Positions 1 through 10,600 of a stretch of 64,000 bases of DNA are shown piece by piece (the stretch's first letter is position 1; every line of letters begins with the position of its first letter). This DNA comes from Tillandsia leiboldiana (Eukaryota > Streptophyta > Magnoliopsida > Poales > Bromeliaceae): assembly GCA_029204045.2 (NCBI GenBank), contig CM055068.1:29835587-29899586 (forward strand). The letters are read 5' to 3'. The notes beneath the pieces were generated by a model that did no database searches, was not told where the DNA came from, and saw only the letters and a program-made list of their open reading frames with translations. Position numbers and translations under genes: made by a program.

Positions 1-2565
1 GGCCCGCCGCTGGCGGGCGCATGCAGCCGCGAGCGGGCTGGGACACGCGGCCGCTTGCCCGCCGCCCCGCACAGCTGTTCGCTGTGCGGGGGGACGCGTG
101 TCGTGCGGTGGTGGCGCGGCGCGTCGGACCGGGGGTTGTGCGACCCCCCCTTAGCGGATCGGGCGCTTGCTTTGGCGCCCGAATCCGAAATGAGGGGGGG
201 AGGGAGGAGGAGTGTGTTTAAATGGTTTTGGGGGCTCATTTTGGCCCTTTTCTGTGCAGATTTCCACAGCAAGTCCTTAAGAGAATTTCTACCCCTACCT
301 GTGCTGCATCTCTCAGGAGCTTCCCAGGATTTGTAGAAGAGGAATTTCGAGGTTTTCCCTTTTTCCGGCGCGGCGCGACGTTTGTTCACCGGCAACCCGT
401 TTCGTCCCTTCTCAGTGTTTGAGCTCCCTCGACTCATCCTGACACCCGAGTTTGAGCGACTCTTGCGCCATTGGACTCTCGACAGGTAGGGCTTTGTTTT
501 AGATGTTTTGAGTTTCCCTGGTTTTAGATAGATTTCGAGTTTTCCGAGCTTCTTTGTGACCCACCTTTCTTGCGGAGTGTTGGACAGTACTTGCTTGTTG
601 TGGCTGTAACTTCGCAGCCCAGGCATCGGATTGCGACGATTCAAAGGTATTTCTCATCTACACCTCGCAAGGAATCCACTGAATTTTTCTAGATTTTTCT
701 GAGTATTACTAGAAGGTGAAAATCTTATCTCTCTTGCGGGATCTTTGGCACCAGGAATTTTGGTTCATTCCTTATAGGGGTGTTTCCCTTGCCGAATTTG
801 TAACTCCGCGTAGGGAACTCGGCATTTGGCCGCGCAAGGACTCGTTTCGACCGGTTCGTCGCAAGGATCGCGATGATATTTTCTTCGAATTTTCTGGGCA
901 TTTTTTCGCAGGTGAAAATCTGAGAACTTTAACCGATGATTTTGACAGATTTTGGTGACATTAAAGGATTAAAATACGTATGTTTTCTTGGATATTGTGT
1001 ACAGTCTTGCTGTGAGCTTTTGGTGCGAGCGCGGGTTTTCACATTTGGGACAAGGATTTTAGCGCTCGGGGTGGGTACAGTTGTTAACCTCTTACTTGGA
1101 ATAACCCACTAGGCATATTGGAGCTATTCCGGAGTAATGTTGCTATCACACTAGTAAAAATGAACATAGCATGCTTAATGAAAAGAAAAGGGCACCCATT
1201 GATACTTGTATCTTTAGAGGACTAGACACTAATAAATAGTAATAACCGGCTAAATCCGTTTCATACTTAATGTTTATTGAAGGACTATGCATGTGTCTAA
1301 ATCAGCTTATGGTAGGTTAATATTTCGGATATTTTGACCCAAGGCATAAGGTAAGAATTGGATACTAAAATTATCTTGCTAGTAAAGGACTTTTGCATGC
1401 TTAAATGTCACCTAGTTAGGCCACCTTTTTCGGCTGAACTATCATGCTGGAATTGACTTAGGAGAAACCATGATTCATTTTCTCCAGTTATCTTGACATA
1501 GGGGATGTCCTGCCCGGTTAGGGCAGGGGCTGGGATAGAGTAGGCAGATACTTGGGTTTCGGGACACAGGCAGGCTGTGTAGGCAGGGTATTGCGGCGAT
1601 CGTGGATTTTGGGCGATTGACCGGACAGTTGTTGTGCATCAGATCGGGGAAGGGATTTGGGCTTTCTTTTTAGTGGATGGACCTGTTCCATTTAGATCAG
1701 TGTCATGATCCAGTCTTGCGGACTTATTTTTCCTTGGACACTTATTACTCAGGCATTATGCTCGTGTGGGTCGCTCCCACTCGAGTGCCACTCCGGAGTG
1801 CGCGATATGCAGACTTGAGTCCTTGAGACTCCTATCCCCTATCGGTGTTATGCGTAGGCTGGCATACCCGATTTGGCAGGCACCGTAGGCAGTCCCAGTG
1901 TTTACTGGTGTAGTGATTGGGTTATTCAGACAGGCTTTGATATTCTGATGCATACATTTAGCTATCTTTTTAGCTGGGCATGTAGAGGCATATTAGTGGT
2001 ATTTTTATCAGTATCCATGCATATAGTTTACCACATTATTCTTTTCGCCTCTGGTAGTCCTAGTGGGCATGTACGAGTTGTGGTTTACCCACTAGGGGAG
2101 GCTACTGTTTTTATCGTAGTTCGCACCCCCACTCTTTTTCCCTCTTCTTTTTCCCCTTTGTTTTGCAGAGTCCTCTGCGGGAGTTGCGGGACCCTCTTCT
2201 CAGGACCGAGGGTAAGAGGATCGTTGATTAGCTAGATGCTTACCTGATCCAGAGTTTGATAGATTTGATGTATCCCCCGGTACACTCAGACTGTTGTACT
2301 TCCTTTTATTTGGGTCTGGCTTCGGCAGCTGGATGTATTTTATTTAGTGAGCTGGGAGAGACATTTGTATATTTTTTGAGAGCTATGTTGTATTTTCTTT
2401 TCTGCTTTTATCTGAGTTGTACTAGTTGTAGTTAGCTCTGTTATGCTCTTTTATTTTATCTATCTATCTGAGCAGGTTACCAGCGCTTCGTGTACACGGG
2501 AAATTCCGGGTGCACGGCGGATCTGTAGACGAGCCTGGGTTCTGGTTTACACCTGGGGCGTGACA
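1..2565 (+). repeat. Element A 5' LTR (partial, left end cut by window)
   Basis: Collinear with the 3' LTR from 8330 on, differing by scattered substitutions and short indels. It ends in GGGGCGTGACA, a terminus shared by the Tekay LTRs here. A TATA-like TTTAAAT lies at about 218-224. A donor-like CAG|GTAGGG lies at 485/486. A pyrimidine-rich tract followed by TTTGTTTTGCAG ends at 2168. A hairpin with a 9-nt loop lies at about 1597-1617. The first about 190 bp are GC-rich promoter sequence. No coding potential is evident. Confidence 0.93.
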
Positions 2566-2573
2566 GATTAAGA

Positions 2574-2585
2574 TGGTATCAGAGC
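2574..2585 (+). other. Element A primer-binding site
   Basis: TGGTATCAGAGC, the sequence complementary to the 3' end of plant initiator tRNA-Met used as minus-strand primer by many plant LTR elements, lies 8 nt after the end of the 5' LTR. Confidence 0.9.
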
Positions 2586-2668
2586 TTAGGGATAGGTCAG
2601 TTGGGACTTAGGAACCCTAGGCTTTTGGCAGACCCTAGGATGGCAGGGCGCGAGTGACGCGACATTTT

Positions 2669-2802
2669 GCGAAAGTCGGCAATTTATTATTAACTCTTCC
2701 TGTGAGTGAAGAGAGACTAGCATATCCTATTTCTGGAGGACTATTATGTTGGCTGCAGACAACATAAGGTTACAGAAATGGGAGGATGCTTATGACTTTC
2801 GC
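2669..2802 (+). promoter_or_regulatory. Element A leader RNA structure (candidate dimerisation/packaging signal)
   Basis: A hairpin at 2744-2767 has perfect 8-bp arms, TTATGTTG and CAACATAA, around loop GCTGCAGA, which contains the self-complementary hexamer CTGCAG. It is enclosed by a perfect 9-bp long-range pair, GCGAAAGTC (2669-2677) with GACTTTCGC (2794-2802). It lies between the primer site and the gag start at 2857. The same arrangement occurs in elements B, C and E, and the inner hairpin also in D. The function is inferred from its resemblance to retroviral kissing-loop dimerisation signals. Confidence 0.6.
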
Positions 2803-2856
2803 TGGATTGGGTCGAGAGTAGTTTTGTTTTTTTGATCTATTGTTTCTTGTGGCAGG

Positions 2857-3876
2857 ATGCCTCCTAGACGACGGATGCCTACCCGGGGTACGTCTACACC
2901 CCCGGAGGAGCCGGAGCAGTCCGGGCCATCCGAGATTAGTGAGCTCAGGGCCATGGTGGCCCAGTTGGCGGAGAGCCACCGCCGTCAGGAGCAGAGGTTT
3001 GACCAGTTGCTTGCCCAGGTTGGGGCACCTCCCCCTACTACTGTAGAGGCCCCTGTACCACCTGTTGTACCACCGGCTATTCCACCCGTCCCTACGGCAC
3101 CGTCGTCGAGCAGTGGGGCCCAGGGGATGTTCAGGCCGTTGACCCCGGCGGAGCAGCGGGAGTTTGCTGACAAGCTCTCACAGTTTTGCAAGCGAGGACC
3201 GCCTAGGTTCTCAGGGCGGAGCACACACCCGTGGGAGATAGGATCATGGCTGGTAGCAATGGAGAAGTTATTTCGGGACTTCTTCATTGACCATAGATAC
3301 AGAGTGCATATGGCAGTACACTGTCTAGAGGGGGATGCAGATGCCTGGTGGCGTCGGGTTGAGCCCTTGGAGTTTCAGATTACCCGGCAGCTGCCTTGGT
3401 CAGAGTTTCGACGGATGATCCTGGACACCTATTTCTCCACGAGCGTGAAGAAAAAGATTGAGGATGATTTGAAGAATCTACAGCAAGGTGATCGGGCTGT
3501 ATGGGATTATTTTCAGGAGTTCACGCAGTTGCTCAACTGCGTGCCCTATGTGGCCAGGGATGGGCCGCACCAGGTTGAGCTTTTTGAGACGGGTTTGCGC
3601 CCTGAGATTTATACCTTGGTGCTCGCCCAGAGGCTTCAGACCTTATCAGAGGCAGTGGATCACGCACAGTGGGTCGAGAGGGGAGACCACGTCGTTGCTA
3701 GGCGTGGGGGCGCGGTCGCTCAGAGTTCTGAGAGGAAGCGACCAGCGTCCGACGATGGGGGACAGGCCAGTTCCTGGAGGCCGCCCCGACCGCCACCGCC
3801 TCAGTTTTCGGGCCGTGGGCGATCGGAGCGGCGAGGGTCTGGGGGATCCCAGAGGCCCCCGCAGCATCAGCAGTAG
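2857..3876 (+). CDS. gag: Element A Gag, ending at an in-frame amber codon
   Basis: This is the structural capsid/nucleocapsid precursor of a gypsy element. The 339-codon segment starts with a basic MPPRRRMPTRG. A coiled-coil-like stretch follows around residues 28-50 (ELRAMVAQLAES), then a proline-rich linker, then the retrotransposon Gag core (about 95-260) with WEIGSWLVAMEKLF, DADAWWRR and QGDRAVWDYFQEF motifs. The start is supported by the matching MPPRRR start of the element E gag. The frame stops at TAG (3874-3876) within a Gln/Pro-rich stretch. The zinc knuckle CYRCGQSGHIRGTC lies beyond the stop in the same frame (about 4033-4074). The stop therefore looks like a CAG-to-TAG mutation inside gag, removing the nucleic-acid-binding tail and all of pol from ordinary translation. 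Confidence 0.88.
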   Translation: MPPRRRMPTRGTSTPPEEPEQSGPSEISELRAMVAQLAESHRRQEQRFDQLLAQVGAPPPTTVEAPVPPVVPPAIPPVPTAPSSSSGAQGMFRPLTPAEQREFADKLSQFCKRGPPRFSGRSTHPWEIGSWLVAMEKLFRDFFIDHRYRVHMAVHCLEGDADAWWRRVEPLEFQITRQLPWSEFRRMILDTYFSTSVKKKIEDDLKNLQQGDRAVWDYFQEFTQLLNCVPYVARDGPHQVELFETGLRPEIYTLVLAQRLQTLSEAVDHAQWVERGDHVVARRGGAVAQSSERKRPASDDGGQASSWRPPRPPPPQFSGRGRSERRGSGGSQRPPQHQQ

Positions 3877-6800
3877 CCCCAGCGACAGCAGCAGAGGTCG
3901 CAGTCCCGACAGCAGGGGTCACAGCGGCAGAGGCAGCAGCAGCAGCAGTCGCGGCAGTCTCAGTCGGCGGTCAGGTGCATCTTTTGCAGGGTACAGCACC
4001 CGTCGGATACTTGTGATCAGAGGTATGGCCGCTGTTATCGGTGTGGACAGTCTGGCCACATTCGAGGCACTTGCCCTTTCTCGACATCGCAGGCCCCTTC
4101 TTCAGCATCAGCCCCTTCGGCGCCTCAGCAGCGGCCTTATGCTCCAGCGAGCAGGGCTCCTTCTTCGCATTCTGCAGACTACAGACCCCCGGCACAGAGT
4201 GGGCGTGTTTACGCCGCCCAGGTAGAGGACTCCGCAGCAGCCGACCACGTGGTGGCAGGTATCACTTTACTTTTTGGTACTAGAGCTCGCACTTTATTTG
4301 ATACCGGTGCATCACATTCTTTTATCAGTAGATCATTTGCATCATCCTATGGATTAGAGTTAGGTCGGTTGCCACATGCATTAGAGGTACTGATTCCTGA
4401 GCATACATTGCATGTAGAGGAGTGTTGTTGGTCTTGCCCTGTACAGCTTGAGTCTTGGGTTTTGCCAGCGGACCTTATGGTCCTTAGTCAGCTGCGAGAT
4501 TTTGACATTGTACTGGGGGTGGATTGGCTGGCCCGCTATTTCACGACGATTGACTGCGCCGCGAGGACTGTTACTTTTAGCGAGCCAGGCCAGGAGGTGT
4601 TCGTTTACAGGGGGGTGCCAGAGTGCTTTCTTTGCCTCTGTGGTTTCGACTTCTCGGGCGAGGCAGATGATGCGCAGTGGCTGCGTAGCCTTTTGGCTTG
4701 TGTGGTAAAGGAGCCTACGGCGGCACCGGAACTCACGGATATCCCTATTGTCCATGAGTTCCCGGACGTGTTTCCACCGGAGTTGACTTGTATGCCGCCG
4801 GATAGGGAGGTTGAGTTTTTGATTGACGTAGTCCCAGGAACTGCGCCAATCTCTAAGGCTCCTTACCGGATGGCACCGGCTGAGTTGCGAGAGTTAAAGG
4901 CGCAACTTCAGGATTTAATGGATAAAGGCTTTGTGAGGCCAAGTGTATCACCTTGGGGAGCGCCGGTGCTATTTGTGAAGAAGAAGGATGGTTCACTTCG
5001 ACTTTGTGTTGATTACCACGAGCTGAATAAAGTGACCATCAAGAACAAGTACCCTTTGCCGCACATTGATGATCTATTTGATCAGCTGCAAGGGTCTTGT
5101 GTTTTCTCCAAGATTGACTTACAGTCTGGTTACCACCAACTGAAGGTGAAGGCCGAGGATATCCCGAAGACGGCATTCAGGACGCGGTACGGGCATTATG
5201 AGTTGACTGTCATGCCTTTTGGATTGACAAATGCCCCTGCTGCTTTTATGGATTTAATGAACAGGATTTTTCGACCATACCTGGATCGGTTCGTCGTTGT
5301 TTTTATCGATGGCATCTTAGTTTATTCCCGGAGCGATGTGGAGCACGAGGAGCACTTGAGGATTGTACTGCAACTTCTGAGAGAAAGGAAGTTGTATGCC
5401 AAGTTATCTAAGTGTGATTTCTGGCTTCGGGAGGTTGTCTTTTTGGGCCACGTGATTTCAGCCGCTGGAGTGGCAGTAGACCCGGCGAAGATAGAGGCAG
5501 TCCGGGATTGGCCCCGACCGACGACGGTATCAGAGGTCCGCAGTTTTATGGGCCTAGCCGGATATTACCGTCGGTTTGTGGAAGGTTTTGCGAAACTTTC
5601 CACACCCCTCACTCGTCTGACGCGAAAAGGGATTAAGTTTGTTTGGAGTGAGGATTGCCAGAGGAGCTTTGAGGAATTAAAGAACAGATTGATGACGGCT
5701 CCTATCCTTTCCCTCCCTGTTATGGGGAAAGGATACGTGATTTATAGTGATGCATCGCACAGTGGACTCGGTTGCGTGCTGATGCATGAGGGAAGGGTAA
5801 TCGCTTATGCCTCTCGGCAACTGAAGGATTATGAGAAACATTACCCGACCCATGACCTAGAGCTGGCTGCAGTGATTTTCGCACTAAAGTTATGGCGCCA
5901 CTACCTGTATGGAGAGCACTGCGAGATTTACACCGACCACAAGAGCTTGAAATACCTGTTCACACAGAAGGAGCTCAACTTGAGGCAACGCAGATGGTTG
6001 GAATTATTAAAGGACTATGATGTGGATATATTATACCATCCTGGCAAGGCCAACGTGGTTGCTGATGCCTTGAGCAGGAGAGCAGTGCAGAGCTTATCTT
6101 TGATGATCACCGATCAGGCGCCACTACTTGAGCAGATGAGGCGGATAGAGCTCGAGGTTGTATCCCCTGGGGTCTCTGCGCGACTTCTGACTCTAGTCGT
6201 ACAGCCCACTCTGTTGGACAGGATTCGGGAGAGACAGAGTGAGGACCCCCACTTGATGAGGATTCGAGAGCAGATTCAGGCGGACTCGGCAGGGGATTTT
6301 TCAGTTGATGCTTCGGGAGTACTTCGGTACAGGGACCGAGCTTGTGTGCCCATGGATACGGAGATTCGAGAGCAGATCTTGAGAGAGGCCCACTATACAC
6401 CTTATACCATCCATCCTGGGGGGACTAAGATGTATAGGGATCTCAAGGCACAGTTCTGGTGGAACGGGATGAAAAGAGACATTGGGAGATTTGTAGCACA
6501 TTGCTTAACTTGTCAGCAAGTAAAGGCAGAGCATCGTGTACCTGCTGGCAAGTTGCAGAGCCTCCCAATCCCTGAATGGAAATGGGAACATGTTACCATG
6601 GATTTTGTCACTGGGTTGCCGAGGGCACAGACAGGAGCAGACGCGATCTGGGTAGTCATGGACAGACTCACCAAATCCGCTCACTTTTTACCGGTGCAGG
6701 TGACTTGGCCACTAGACCGACTGGCACAGCTGTATTTAGACGAGGTGGTGAGATTGCATGGCATGCCTGCCTCCATTGTATCTGATCGAGATTCGAGGTT

Positions 6801-7647
6801 TGTTTCGCGCTTTTGGAGGAGTCTACAGGCCACTTTGGGGACGCAGCTCAGTTTCAGCACAGCATTCCACCCACAGACAGACGGACAGTCAGAGCGGACT
6901 ATACAGATTCTCGAGGACATGCTCCGGGCTTGCACGCTAGACTTTGGAGGAGGTTGGGGTCGACACTTATCCCTGGCAGAGTTTGCGTACAACAATAGCT
7001 TTCAAGCGAGCATACTGATGGCTCCGTTTGAAGCATTGTATGGACGCAAGTGTCGTTCCCCACTTTATTGGAGTGATGTGAGTGAAAGGCGAACCTTGGG
7101 GCCGGAGATACTGCGAGAGGCAGAGGATAAAGTCAGAGTAATCAGGCAGCATCTTCAGACAGCTCAGAGTAGACAGAGGAGCTACGCCGATGTGCGGAGG
7201 CGAGACCTTGAGTTTAGGGTTGGAGATCATGTCTTTTTGAAGGTTTCGCCTTCAAAGGGTATCCGGAGATTTGGGATTCGTGGGAAACTGAGCCCTCGTT
7301 ATATTGGACCTTTTGAGGTATTGGAGCGCATAGGGCCAGTTGCCTACAGGCTTGCACTTCCCCCCAGGCATGCTGGTGTTCACGATGTATTCCATGTATC
7401 GACCCTGAGGAAGTATGTTCATGATCCGTCACACATCATCGATTTCACCCCACTGGAGATTGCCGAGGATCTGAGCTTTGTTGAGCGGCCATTGAGGATC
7501 TTGGACCGCGAGGTTAGAGAGCTGCGCAGCCGGGCCATCCCTTATGTGAAGATCCTCTGGAGCGGTCGTGATGAGCGCGAGGCTACCTGGGAGCTAGAGT
7601 CAGCGATGTTGGATGCTTACCCCTATTTGTTCGAGGCCCCGGCTTGA
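3877..7647 (+). pseudogene. pol: Element A Gag tail plus Pol (PR-RT-RNaseH-IN-chromodomain), in frame with gag
   Basis: Apart from the TAG at 3874, the frame from 2857 runs open to 7647 (1597 codons in total including stops). Order: a CCHC knuckle near 4033; aspartic protease FDTGASHSF near 4297; RT with VDYHELNK, PFGLTNAPAAF and FIDGILVYS; RNase H YSDAS near 5743; integrase HHCC zinc region from about 6386. The integrase catalytic Asp (6601), Asp (6784) and Glu (6892) fit D35E spacing. A GPY/F-type block (SPRYIGPFEVLERIGPVAYR) and a Tekay-like chromodomain tail (about 7480-7630) follow. The RT active-site FIDD reads FIDG because codon 5311-5313 is GGC, removing a catalytic aspartate. Together with the amber codon this argues for a dead copy that could only be mobilised in trans. 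Confidence 0.9.
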
Positions 7648-7659
7648 GGTATGGCTTTT

Positions 7660-7694
7660 GTTTCGAGGACGAAACTCTTTTTAGTGGGGGAGGA
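7660..7694 (+). other. Element A pre-PPT hairpin and polypurine tract
   Basis: GTTTCG (7660-7665) pairs with CGAAAC (7670-7675) around tetraloop AGGA. The polypurine tract AGTGGGGGAGGA ends directly before the 3' LTR and would prime plus-strand DNA synthesis. The hairpin recurs at the same place in B, C and E. Confidence 0.75.
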
Positions 7695-10600
7695 TGTAGT
7701 GTTCTGGTTTTTCCCCGTACAGTTTTTCCGTTGAATCCACTGTGTAGAACACCTAGTGTTGGTGTGTCTGGCCCATGGTGCATCAATGGGGTGCCACAGA
7801 TGGACCCTGTGTGGTATTTTAGCTGTTTTGGCCTTCGGCTGTATCTACTGAATTTTAGAAAAGGAATTGGGCCAAACAGAGTTCGGATTTGGATTCAGCA
7901 CGGAAAAACGCTTAAAAACGACTGTTTATTTGTCGAATTTGGAGTCCGGATGACCAAAAACGGACTTCCGGAAGTTCTCGGGGCATTTGGGTGCATGGGG
8001 GTGAGCCGTGGACCGGCGGGGGCCACGTGGCAGCTCATTACTGGCCGGTCCACACCGCTCGGTCCACGGGGAATGCGCGGCGGCGCATGGACCATGCGGG
8101 GCGCCACGTGGCGCTCTCGGATAGGCGGGAGCTTGAGGCGCGGTGCAGGGAGTTTTTGCGCGGGTCGGTGGACCGGGCGCACGCCATGTGCCATCCCAGG
8201 AGTGGCGGGCTCACCGAGGCGCGGTTTACGGAGCCTGGGAGCGGCGCCTCGCGCCCCGCGCCAGTCAGGAGCGCAGGGCGGCCGGTCGGCCGCACGTGGC
8301 CCGCGCCCGAGTGCGGGCCACGTGTCGGCCCGCCGCTGGCGGGCGCATGCAGCCGCGAGCGGGCTGGGACACGTGGCCGCTTGCCCGCCGCCCCGCACAG
8401 CTGTTCGCTGTGCGGGGGGACGCGTGTCGTGCGGTGGTGGCGCGGCGCGTCGGACCGGGGGTTGTGCGACCCCCCCTTAGCGGATCGGGCGCTTGCTTTG
8501 GCGCCCGAATCCGAAATGAGCGGGGGGGGGGGGGGAGGAGGAGTGTGTTTAAATGGTTTTGGGGGCTCATTTTGGCCCTTTTCTGTGCAGATTTCCACAG
8601 CAAGTCCTTAAGAGAATTTCTACTCCTACCTGTGCTGCATCTCTCAGGAGCTTCCCAGGATTTGTAGAAGAGGAATTTCGAGGTTTTCCCTTTTTCCGGC
8701 GCGGCACGACGTTTGTTCACCGGCAACCGTTTCGTCCCTTCTCAGTGTTTGAGCTCCCCCGACTCATCCCGACACCCGATTTGAGCGATTCTTGCACCAT
8801 TGGACTCTCGACAGGTAGGGCTTTGTTTTTTATGTTTTGAGTTTCCCCTGGTTTTAGATGGATTTCGAGTTTTCCGAGCTTCTTTGTGACCCACCTTTCT
8901 TTCCGGAGTTTTGGACAGTACTTGCTTGTTGTGGCTGTAACTTCGCGCCCAGGCGTCGGATTGCGGCGATTCAAAAATCATTTCTCATCTACACCTCGCA
9001 AGGAATCCATTGAAGTTTTCTAAGATTTTTCTGAGTATTACTAGAAGGTGAAAATCTTCTCTCTCTGCGGATCTTTGGCACAGAATTTTGGTTCAGTCCT
9101 TATAGGGGTGTTTCCCTTGCCGAATTTGTAACTCCGCGTAGGGAACTCGGATTTGGCCGCGCAAGGACTCGTTTCGACCGGTTCGTCGCAAGGATCGCGA
9201 CGATATTTTTCTTGGAATTTTCTGGGCATTTTTCGCAGGTGAAAATCTGAGAACTTTAAACCGATGATTTTGGACAGATTTTGGTGAACATTAAAGGATT
9301 AAAATTACGTATGTTTTCTTGGATATTGTGTACAGTCTTGCTGTGAGCTTTTGGTGCGAGCGCGGGTTTTCACATTTGGGACAAGGATTTTAGCGCTCGA
9401 GGTGGGTACCGTTGTTAACCTCTTACTTGGAATAACCCACTAGGCATATTGGAGCTATTCCGGAGTAATGTTGCTATCACACTAGTAAAAATGAACATAG
9501 CATGCTTATTGAAAAGAAATGGGCTCACGATTGATACTTGTATCTTTAGAGGACTAGACACTAATAAATGGTAATAACCGGCTAAATCCGTTTCATACTT
9601 AATGTTTATTGAAGGACTTATGCATGTGTCTAAATCAGCTTATGGTAGGTTAATATTTCGAATATTTTGACCAAGGCATAATGTAAGAATTGGAATACTA
9701 AAATTATCTTGCTTAGTAAAGGACTTTTGCATGCTTAAATGGTCACCTAGTTAGGCCACCTTTTTCTGCTGAACTATCATGCTGGAATTGACTTAGGAGA
9801 AACCATGATTTCATTTTCTCCAGTTATCTTGACATAGGGGATGTCATGCCCGGGATAGGGCAGGGGCTGGGATAGAGTAGGCAGATACTTGGGTTTCGGG
9901 ACAGGCAGGCTGTGTAGGCAGGGTATTGCGGCGATCGCGGATTTTGGGCGATTGACCGGACAGTTGTTGTTGCATCAGATCGGGGAAGGGATTTGGGCTT
10001 TCTTTTTAGTGGATGGACCTGTTCCATTTAGATCAGTGTCATGATCCAGTCTTGCGGACTAATTTTTCCTTGGACACTTATTACTCAGGCAGTATGCTCG
10101 TGTGGGTCGCTCCCCTCGAGTGCCACTCCGGAGTGCGCGATATGCAGACTTGAGTCCTTGAGACTCCTATCCCCTATCGGTGTTATGCGTAGGCTGGCAT
10201 ACCCGATTTGGCAGGCACCGCAGGTAGTCCCAGTGTTTACTGGTGTAGTGATTGGGTTATTCAGACAGGCTTTGATATTCTGATGCATACATTTAGCTAT
10301 CTTTTTAGCTGGGCATGTAGAGGCATATTAGTGGTATTTTTATCAGTATCCATGCATATAGTTTACCACATTATTCTTTTCGCCTCTGGTAGTCCTAGTG
10401 GGCATGTACGAGTTGAGGTTTACCCACTAGGGGAGGCTACTGTTTTTATAGTAGTTCTCACCCCTACTCTTTTTCTCTCTTCTTTTTCCCCTTTGTTTTG
10501 CAGAGTCCTCTGCGGGAGTTGCGGGACCCTCTTCTCAGGACCGAGGTAAGAGGATCGTTGATTAGCTAGATGCTTACCTGATCCAGAGTTTGATAGATTT

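Noticed and set aside
3874..3876. Programmed stop-codon readthrough between gag and pol
   Set aside because: The stop falls before the zinc knuckle, inside gag, within a CAG-rich run, and no pseudoknot was evident just downstream; a CAG-to-TAG mutation is simpler.
3488..4225. 245-codon frame overlapping gag
   Set aside because: It is an alternate frame of the gag and Gln-rich linker of element A; the true frame carries the Gag core and zinc knuckle.
8522..8535. G-run as a G-quadruplex element
   Set aside because: It is a single homopolymer whose length differs between the two LTRs; such runs are error-prone in long reads.
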